From Bacteroidia bacterium (GTDB taxonomy: Bacteria > Bacteroidota > Bacteroidia > AKYH767-A > OLB10): a stretch of DNA of 7,822 nt. The number at the start of each line of letters is the position of its first letter. The first letter of the stretch is position 1. The notes under the pieces are model-generated. The model made no database searches. It was not told the origin of the DNA and worked only from the letters and a program-made list of their open reading frames with translations. Shown here piece by piece: positions 1 through 3,951 of the stretch. A program made the position numbers and the translations under genes. The DNA lies in the NCBI GenBank assembly GCA_025450095.1, contig JANWID010000149.1, positions 1-7,822 on the forward strand, written 5' to 3'.

Positions 1-122
1 ACGGATTGAAAGTGATCGATAGCTTCTACTTCCAGACCACATCCGGTAAGTAGCAGGGATAACTCAGCAGGAATGAGATTGAAATCAATGTACTCCTTCA
101 ACCAATTGTAAGAAACTTTCAT
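1..122 (-). CDS. pheT: Phenylalanine-tRNA ligase beta subunit, N-terminal fragment (runs off the left edge)
   Basis: The reverse strand from the ATG at 122 reads 40 open codons to the window edge. It begins MKVSYNWLKEYIDFNL, followed by a stretch containing LLLTGCGLEVEAID. This is the characteristic start of bacterial PheT, where SYNWLKEYID and a later TGLEVE-type segment are conserved. The complete protein is normally about 800 residues; it pairs with PheS as an alpha2beta2 enzyme that charges tRNA-Phe in the cytoplasm. Only the first 5% is present, before the tRNA-binding, B3/B4 editing and anticodon-binding domains. The ATG choice is supported by the family N-terminus and by a -7 promoter box 19 bases upstream. 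The identification rests on remembered family similarity, but the match is strong. Confidence 0.9.
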   Translation of the reverse strand, partial: MKVSYNWLKEYIDFNLIPAELSLLLTGCGLEVEAIDHFQS

Positions 123-141
123 AAGTAAAATCTTCGCTGCG

Positions 142-149
142 CAAAGGTA
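142..149 (-). promoter_or_regulatory. Probable Bacteroidota -7 promoter box for pheT
   Basis: The reverse strand reads TACCTTTG, a full match to the Bacteroidota housekeeping -7 consensus TAnnTTTG, ending 19 bases before the pheT ATG. A start a few bases downstream would give a leader of only about 13 bases. No good TTTG -33 element lies at the usual spacing. The nearest ATTG (173-176) is 23 bases away, slightly too far. No strong Shine-Dalgarno is seen, as is common in this phylum. Confidence 0.6.
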
Positions 150-366
150 GGAAATTGAGATTGTGATATTCTCAATCGGATTTTAACTATATCATATTGT
201 TTTTCAATATGTTAATAGCATTCGAGGCCTTATTTATTTGTCCACATAAAAATCAAACCGACTAACAATTCGTTTCTTAGTTTAAGTCACTGCGGTAACT
301 GCGGATCATAATATTTGCCGACAAATACCCCGATAGCCAAAACGCGTCATTTAGTTTATTGCAATT
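150..366. other. AT-rich spacer upstream of pheT, no gene seen
   Basis: About 215 bases between the pheT promoter and the palindrome array. Both strands carry frequent stops, and no ORF exceeds about 20 codons. A short imperfect direct repeat (ctgcggtaactgcgg) lies around 288-303. There is no tRNA-like cloverleaf or recognised riboswitch. The stretch may hold upstream promoter sequence for pheT, but nothing specific can be supported. Confidence 0.5.
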
Positions 367-413
367 CCTCTCGCCTTTACTTTCTGCTGTTTAAATAAAT
401 TTTCTGCGAGAGG
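367..413. repeat. Dyad symmetry 1 of 4 (8-bp arms, 31-base spacer)
   Basis: CCTCTCGC at 367-374 is the exact reverse complement of GCGAGAGG at 406-413. The long AT-rich loop makes it the weakest member of the cluster. It ends exactly 10 bases before the next dyad. It may be chance, or the distal part of a terminator or repeat cluster. Confidence 0.4.
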
Positions 414-423
414 CTTAATAGAA

Positions 424-464
424 ATTTAAAAGTGACGCTGATTGCATCAGCGTCACTTTTAAAT
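424..464. terminator. Perfect 19-bp hairpin, likely bidirectional intrinsic terminator
   Basis: Positions 424-442 pair perfectly with 446-464 around a three-base loop (TGC). The core GTGACGCTGAT/ATCAGCGTCAC is flanked by A-tract and T-tract arms. On either strand the transcript therefore shows A-run, GC-rich stem, U-run, which is the layout of a bidirectional Rho-independent terminator. On the minus strand it would stop read-through from the barrel gene (583-1458) into pheT. The pairing is read directly from the sequence; terminator activity is inferred. Confidence 0.7.
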
Positions 465-474
465 AATTGAATTT

Positions 475-505
475 TATTGTGCGCCGACTTTGTCGGCGCA
501 CAATA
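475..505. repeat. Perfect 14-bp hairpin (dyad 3 of 4)
   Basis: Positions 475-488 (core TGCGCCGAC) pair perfectly with 492-505 around a TTT loop. The stem is GC-rich with AT-rich ends, and no strong U-tract follows on either strand. It could be a backup terminator, an mRNA 3'-end stabiliser or a REP-like element. It lies 10 bases from the dyad on each side. Confidence 0.55.
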
Positions 506-515
506 TTAATTGGAT

Positions 516-560
516 TTCCAATTGGAGGCGGCTGAAAAAATCAGTCGTCTCCAACTGGAA
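516..560. terminator. 20-bp imperfect hairpin just after the barrel gene
   Basis: Arms 516-535 and 541-560 pair at 17 of 20 positions around an A5 loop (T5 on the minus strand). The three discordant pairs are all transitions: two are G-U and one A-C on plus-strand RNA, and two C-A and one U-G on minus-strand RNA. It begins 22 bases after the stop of the 583-1458 gene, so it is the first structure its mRNA meets. There is no clean U-tract after the stem, so it may act as a 3'-end stabiliser more than as a classical terminator. Confidence 0.5.
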
Positions 561-582
561 TTATTTTAAACCACCTTCTTCA

Positions 583-1458
583 CTATTTTTCAAATTTCAT
601 AAAAAATCCCATCATCAGTTCATTCCGGTATTGCATCCGGAGCGAGACGAGTGGGTCGTAGATCCATTTCAGGTCGGCACGCAATTCCATAGATTTCAAG
701 AATTTGTAGCTCATTGTATTGGAAACATTCACCTGCATATTTTTTTTGTCAAATCCTTTTAGAAAAAACTTACCGGTGCTATTCCATTCCCATGACGGAG
801 AAAATGATTTGTTCACCAAAAGCTGCCCCGATAAGCCATAATCAAACAACAACCACCCACGGCTGGTTTTGCCAATTGTACCCTGCCCGGGTCTTTTAAA
901 AGTTTCCACTGCAGGTTCCATCCGCAACCGGGCTGAAGCCAGGGATAGATTGAAATGTGAATACTCCCAGAATTTATAACTCATTCCATATCCCAATTCC
1001 AGTGCTGATGGATTAAAAAAAGTTCCATTCCATTTTCGCTCCGATTTCTGTAGCACTACATCCTCTTCATAAGAGTAACCTGTAAGGAGTCGCGAGCATA
1101 ATCCTGCATTTACGGAACGTGAAATTTTCTTTCCGGACTGTTTGAGGGTATACTGCAGGTTTAATTGATCTACATTCTTTTTCCAAAGTGAATCAATCAG
1201 CCAGGAATACCCCAGTTCAGTTCTGCCGGTGAAAAGCCGTTCTATTTGTGAGTCTGTTACAGAATAATAATAATCTGTTACCAAATAAAACGTGAGGCAC
1301 TTAAAACTTTCACCATTCCAGTTCGATAAACCAACAGCTGACCCAGAAATACTGGAATCGAATTTCTGTTTCTTAACGTAAATCGAGTCGGCTGACAGAA
1401 AACCAGGATGCAACAAATAAAAAAATGCAAATAGCAACAATGAATTATTAGCATTCAC
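583..1458 (-). CDS. Probable outer-membrane beta-barrel protein, DUF3078-like
   Basis: A 291-residue exported protein. Residues 1-22 form a signal peptide (hydrophobic SLLLFAFFYLLHPGF, cleavage probably after LSA). The rest is rich in alternating aromatic and polar residues typical of outer-membrane strands. A SNW-N-G segment (45-49), a KKNVDQLNLQY stretch (93-103), a W-IYDP segment near 265-269 and a C-terminal end GFFMKFEK resemble Bacteroidota DUF3078 barrel proteins. I assign that family by remembered pattern only. The function of such proteins is unknown; location in the outer membrane is inferred. The start is GTG: it is the first usable in-frame start after the upstream TAG at 1495-1497, and it alone includes the signal peptide. 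An AGGAG directly abuts it. The gene lies 36 bases behind the lipoprotein gene, so an operon is likely. It is followed by a palindrome cluster. Confidence 0.75.
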   Translation of the reverse strand: MNANNSLLLFAFFYLLHPGFLSADSIYVKKQKFDSSISGSAVGLSNWNGESFKCLTFYLVTDYYYSVTDSQIERLFTGRTELGYSWLIDSLWKKNVDQLNLQYTLKQSGKKISRSVNAGLCSRLLTGYSYEEDVVLQKSERKWNGTFFNPSALELGYGMSYKFWEYSHFNLSLASARLRMEPAVETFKRPGQGTIGKTSRGWLLFDYGLSGQLLVNKSFSPSWEWNSTGKFFLKGFDKKNMQVNVSNTMSYKFLKSMELRADLKWIYDPLVSLRMQYRNELMMGFFMKFEK

Positions 1459-1494
1459 TCCTGAAAAAATAAAAACTGTGTTTCCTAACTGCCG

Positions 1495-2106
1495 CTACTT
1501 TCCTTTTTCTTCGAACAGTTTCTTTTGTTCATCGCTCCAGCATGATTTAAGATCTTCACTTAAGTAATATAATTGATATTTTATTTTATTATTTCCAACT
1601 AACGCATCTCGCCATACTAATGTTTTCTGGCGATGTACTAACTTGCCCATAAAAGATGCATATGTCAGGAAAACATAAAAGTTTGTACTGTCAAGTTTAA
1701 TTAATCTGGCCCGGTTACAGGCTGTATCCTCCAATAATGCCAGGAATGAATCCAAAGTGTATTTACTTGAGTAATTATAGGTCCGTTCAGAATCAAGCTC
1801 GGTGAGAAATTGTTCAGCAGGTCCATTGCAATTCGGTTTTAGAGTATCATGAAAATCTATAAATCTTCCTTTTTTATCAAAAACATATAAATCGGGATAT
1901 CCTCTGTCCTTGACAGAAATCCAGTTTTCTGCAGTAAATCCAAAATAGGGTGTTTCTTCCAGGCCAATTTCTGTTTGAAATTTCATTATTTCACTTACAC
2001 GATAAAAATCCGGATTTTTCACACCATAAATAATTCTTACTACAGGCTGGCAACCTGAAATAAAAAGTCCGCCTATAAACAAAATTAACAGCTGTAACCT
2101 TTTCAT
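1495..2106 (-). CDS. Outer-membrane-type lipoprotein of unknown function, possibly thioredoxin-like
   Basis: A 203-residue protein starting at ATG 2106. Residues 1-18 are a lipoprotein signal with lipobox I16-S17-G18-C19, so mature Cys19 would be lipidated. Gln at +2 fits sorting to the outer membrane. The mature part begins with a short IIYGVKNP segment seen, from memory, in other Bacteroidota lipoproteins. A central stretch (YPDLYVFDKKGRFIDF, 70-85) looks like the strand-turn-strand after the conserved proline of thioredoxin-fold proteins, but no CxxC motif is present. The remaining cysteines are at 93, 130 and 189. A redox role is therefore not supported. The barrel gene follows 36 bases downstream, suggesting joint expression and a shared location. 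I do not recognise a named family. Confidence 0.75.
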   Translation of the reverse strand: MKRLQLLILFIGGLFISGCQPVVRIIYGVKNPDFYRVSEIMKFQTEIGLEETPYFGFTAENWISVKDRGYPDLYVFDKKGRFIDFHDTLKPNCNGPAEQFLTELDSERTYNYSSKYTLDSFLALLEDTACNRARLIKLDSTNFYVFLTYASFMGKLVHRQKTLVWRDALVGNNKIKYQLYYLSEDLKSCWSDEQKKLFEEKGK

Positions 2107-2125
2107 ATAATGTTATTTTAAAGTT

Positions 2126-2173
2126 CCGCCCGCAATATCCTTTTCTTTCGACTGTTTCCTCCGTTGCGGGCGG
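2126..2173. repeat. 10-bp inverted repeat upstream of the lipoprotein gene
   Basis: CCGCCCGCAA at 2126-2135 is the exact reverse complement of TTGCGGGCGG at 2164-2173, with a 28-base pyrimidine-rich spacer on the plus strand. The arms stand out as GC-rich in an AT-rich spacer. The repeat lies 20 bases upstream of the lipoprotein ATG, so it could form a leader hairpin, serve as an operator, or help end the upstream gene. I see no TAnnTTTG box nearby. Confidence 0.45.
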
Positions 2174-2206
2174 TTCGATTTTATTATTTTTTTCTACCAA
2201 ACTATC

Positions 2207-2219
2207 GTCCCTACGGGAC
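2207..2219. repeat. Small palindrome GTCCC-TAC-GGGAC
   Basis: Five-base perfect arms around a TAC loop, preceded by ttctaccaaactatc. From memory this combination resembles short palindromic repeats scattered between genes in Bacteroidota genomes. That resemblance is not verified here. Confidence 0.4.
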
Positions 2220-2229
2220 TTTTAAAATA

Positions 2230-2252
2230 CCGGGAGTTACACTCGCTCCCGG
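2230..2252 (-). terminator. Probable intrinsic terminator of the 2271-2750 gene
   Basis: On the minus strand CCGGGAG and CTCCCGG form a 7-bp GC stem with a 9-base loop, followed directly by TATTTTAAAA. The hairpin starts 18 bases after the stop of the upstream gene. A second AT-rich 7-bp palindrome (2255-2269) lies between stop and stem. The layout fits a Rho-independent terminator, with a somewhat interrupted U-tract. Confidence 0.6.
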
Positions 2253-2270
2253 CTTTCTAAATTTTAGAAT

Positions 2271-2750
2271 TTATTTAACAGGGATGTTAACGAAAATTCT
2301 ACCATCCTTTTCAGTAACCTTATATCTTCCTGCTACCAGTGTTTTGCTTCCGGTAAGACCAAGGCCACTTATAATATCAGTAGTTAAAGGAGAGTCATCT
2401 TCCATTAAAAAATATCCGGAACTAAAATATTTTGAATAATTTTCGGTGGTTGCTCCTTTTGTTTTCTCGATTTCAATAATGAGGTTTGAATTCTGTTCGT
2501 TCATATAAATATTTCCAGTAACACCATTACCTGGAACCGTTTTCCAGTTCACAGTAATTCTACAAATTCCAAATCCTTCACAGTCACTTCTACGAGCCAG
2601 GATTATACAAACAGTTAAATATGGTTTTTTATTTAATTCGGTATTGCCGGAAGAAAAATCAGGCTCCGGACAATATGCAAACGCAGCCATTGCCATAAAC
2701 TCCATTATCAAAAAAGTAAACAGGCAAAAGTATTTAATTGAAATTTTCAT
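2271..2750 (-). CDS. Small secreted cysteine-containing protein of unknown function
   Basis: A 159-residue protein from ATG 2750. Residues 1-25 form a signal peptide (hydrophobic core through FMAMAAFA, likely cleavage AFA|YC). The mature protein has four cysteines (27, 48, 57, 63), an even number that could form two disulfides in the periplasm. The motif RRSDCEGFGICRI (53-65) recalls a group of small hypothetical Bacteroidota exported proteins with a C-x-GFGIC signature. I know no assigned function for them. There is no lipobox and no T9SS sorting domain, so a soluble periplasmic product is most likely. The C-terminal half alternates short polar and hydrophobic segments suggestive of beta strands. 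No TAnnTTTG box is evident upstream; a near match (TACTTTTT) lies about 10 bases before the ATG. The downstream lipoprotein gene is separated by a palindrome-rich spacer, so the two probably form separate units. Confidence 0.7.
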   Translation of the reverse strand: MKISIKYFCLFTFLIMEFMAMAAFAYCPEPDFSSGNTELNKKPYLTVCIILARRSDCEGFGICRITVNWKTVPGNGVTGNIYMNEQNSNLIIEIEKTKGATTENYSKYFSSGYFLMEDDSPLTTDIISGLGLTGSKTLVAGRYKVTEKDGRIFVNIPVK

Positions 2751-2770
2751 CTTAAAAAAAGTATTAAAAA

Positions 2771-2935
2771 GTGTTTAAAAAAAGAATCGCGCACGATGCC
2801 AGCGACCAGGCATATTTTACTTCTCAGCTGCTGAGCAATAAAAATTCAGGTAATGCTTTACTTAAAATCAATCCTCCTTTCAGGGTGTTGGAATTTTCGA
2901 CCGGTTATCGCTTAAGGATGAAAATTCCGGGTTAA
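2771..2935 (+). CDS. Possible small ORF, 54 codons, weak
   Basis: A plus-strand frame opens at GTG 2771 and runs without a stop to TAA at 2933-2935. The product has a balanced composition (FKKRIAHDASDQAYFTSQ, then ...LLKINPPFRVLEFSTGY...) and does not look like random AT-rich translation. There is no recognisable family, promoter or Shine-Dalgarno. The frame ends inside a 9-bp inverted repeat (2890-2898 with 2920-2928). It would be divergent from the 2271-2750 gene, whose start is only 20 bases away. It could be a real small protein, a remnant of a larger gene, or chance. It is the only plus-strand frame I would keep, at low confidence. Confidence 0.15.
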   Translation: MFKKRIAHDASDQAYFTSQLLSNKNSGNALLKINPPFRVLEFSTGYRLRMKIPG

Positions 2936-3053
2936 TGTAAAAACGCTTCAAAAACATAACAAACGTAAGGGTGATTTTATTTGAAGTCAAGAAAAAAGGG
3001 GCAAACTTTTCAACAGGGATGAAGATAAACGTTTAATTTAAAACTGCTAATGG

Positions 3054-3104
3054 GTACGGATTACAGATCCAAGTCGTTGCGGAACGGATGTACGGATTAC
3101 AGAT
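3054..3104. repeat. Pair of 15-bp direct repeats
   Basis: GTACGGATTACAGAT occurs at 3054-3068 and again at 3090-3104, 36 bases apart start to start. A partial copy (aacggatg) lies between them. Two copies do not make a CRISPR array. From memory, acggattaca-type repeats recur between genes in Bacteroidota. Function is unknown. Confidence 0.5.
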
Positions 3105-3170
3105 TATATATTATGAAAATTTAACTGCAATCTGCATAAACGATTCTTATTTATAATCCATAAAATTTCT

Positions 3171-3186
3171 CGCAAAGACGCAAAGA
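3171..3186. repeat. Tandem octamer CGCAAAGA x2
   Basis: Two perfect back-to-back copies of CGCAAAGA (3171-3178 and 3179-3186), preceded by ttt and followed by gcg. The string cgcaaagacgcaaag is one I recall recurring in intergenic DNA of Bacteroidota, so it is probably part of a dispersed repeat. No function is known to me. Confidence 0.45.
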
Positions 3187-3226
3187 GCGTGTATGAAACT
3201 TTGTTACTTAGTTCATTTGTTGCAAG

Positions 3227-3310
3227 AAAAACAACCAAGGAAACGCAGGTACGAAGGAAAACGAAGTGTTCTTTGTTAAGCTTGGTGCCTGCGTTTTCTT
3301 GGTTGTTTTT
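3227..3310 (-). terminator. 26-bp hairpin ending the kinase/regulator operon
   Basis: Arms 3227-3252 and 3285-3310 are complementary at 24 of 26 positions around a 32-base loop. On the minus strand the stem starts 8 bases after the regulator stop codon and ends in GGTTGTTTTTCTTG, a U-rich tail. This fits an intrinsic terminator, though the stem and loop are longer than usual. A 9-base segment (3312-3320) touching the stop codon can instead pair with 3247-3255, overlapping the left arm. The length and near-perfection also allow a small inverted-repeat element. Confidence 0.6.
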
Positions 3311-3318
3311 TTTCGTAC

Positions 3319-3945
3319 CTATATCAGCTTTTTCTTCATCGTCTTCAAAATTGCTTCCGAAACGGAATGCACTTCGAGCTTTTTGTAAATATTTTTTATA
3401 TGATGGCGAACGGTATCGTGGGTGATGCTTAGCGCATCGGCAACCATTTTATAGCTTTTGCCTTTGCAAAGCTGGTCGAGGACTTCTTTTTCACGGTCGG
3501 TGAGTTGTGCTGATGGATCGCCGGGAATTTTGAATGATGACACCACCATTCGTGCAATACGCCCACTCATCGGTGCACCGCCATCGCGGACATCACGAAT
3601 GGCATCCAGTATTTTTTCCGGAGCCGTATTCTTGGTGATGTATCCGCAGGCACCAGCACACAATGAATCGAAAACAGTATCATCATCGGCAAACACAGTA
3701 AGCATGATCACGTCCAGCGCTGGCATTTTCGGCTTGAGCTGTTTGAGGCATTCGATACCGCTCATCCCCGGAAGGTTGATATCCATCAATACCACATCCG
3801 GTTTTATTTCAGGTATTTTTTTCACCGCGCTTTCTGCATCGGCAAAAGAGCCTACACATTCGAATTCATTTTTGTTTTCCTTCATTACTATCTGAAGTCC
3901 TTCTCTTAAATCGTGATTGTCGTCAACCAGTGCTACTCGTATCAT
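3319..3945 (-). CDS. NarL/FixJ-family response regulator (REC + LuxR-type HTH)
   Basis: A 208-residue cytoplasmic transcription regulator. The receiver domain (about 1-120) has the acidic pair D8/D9, phospho-acceptor D55 in VVLMDINLPG, switch residue T83 in MLT and conserved K105 in YITKN. A short linker leads to a LuxR-type HTH (about 146-205): LTDREKEVLDQLCKGKS, then the recognition region HDTVRHHIKNIYKKL. All catalytic residues are present and the length is normal. Phosphorylation by the upstream kinase should promote DNA binding; target genes cannot be told. The ATG at 3945 lies 6 bases after the kinase stop, so the two are translated from one mRNA and form a cognate pair. NarL-type regulators typically pair with HisKA_3-type kinases, which is what the neighbour encodes. 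A long hairpin follows immediately. Confidence 0.95.
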   Translation of the reverse strand: MIRVALVDDNHDLREGLQIVMKENKNEFECVGSFADAESAVKKIPEIKPDVVLMDINLPGMSGIECLKQLKPKMPALDVIMLTVFADDDTVFDSLCAGACGYITKNTAPEKILDAIRDVRDGGAPMSGRIARMVVSSFKIPGDPSAQLTDREKEVLDQLCKGKSYKMVADALSITHDTVRHHIKNIYKKLEVHSVSEAILKTMKKKLI

Positions 3946-3951
3946 AGTGTT

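Larger units (their letters stand above)
2936..3226. other. Gene-free spacer with short repeats
   Basis: About 290 bases between the weak plus-strand ORF and the operon terminator. No ORF of interest is seen on either strand. The sequence is AT-rich and contains only the direct repeats listed separately. No tRNA, riboswitch or promoter match was recognised. Confidence 0.5.

Noticed and set aside
123..366. Search for a tRNA, riboswitch or T-box-like leader before pheT
   Set aside because: No cloverleaf, T-box motif or conserved leader helices were found. The -7 box leaves a leader of only about 13 bases.
1991..2200. 69-codon minus-strand frame overlapping the lipoprotein start
   Set aside because: It overlaps the lipobox region of the better-supported lipoprotein gene in another frame and lacks any recognisable feature.
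3054..3104. Possible CRISPR array from repeated GTACGGATTACAGAT
   Set aside because: Only two 15-bp copies with a 21-base gap, no further repeats and no cas genes in the window.
3189..3425. 78-codon plus-strand frame across the operon-end hairpin
   Set aside because: It reads through both arms of the long hairpin and into the antisense of the regulator. Low-complexity Ser/Phe/Lys translation, no family.
3458..3895. 145-codon open frame on the plus strand opposite the response regulator
   Set aside because: It is the antisense of a clear receiver/HTH gene with all its motifs. The translation is Ser/Ile/Pro-rich with no domain, as expected from a shadow frame.
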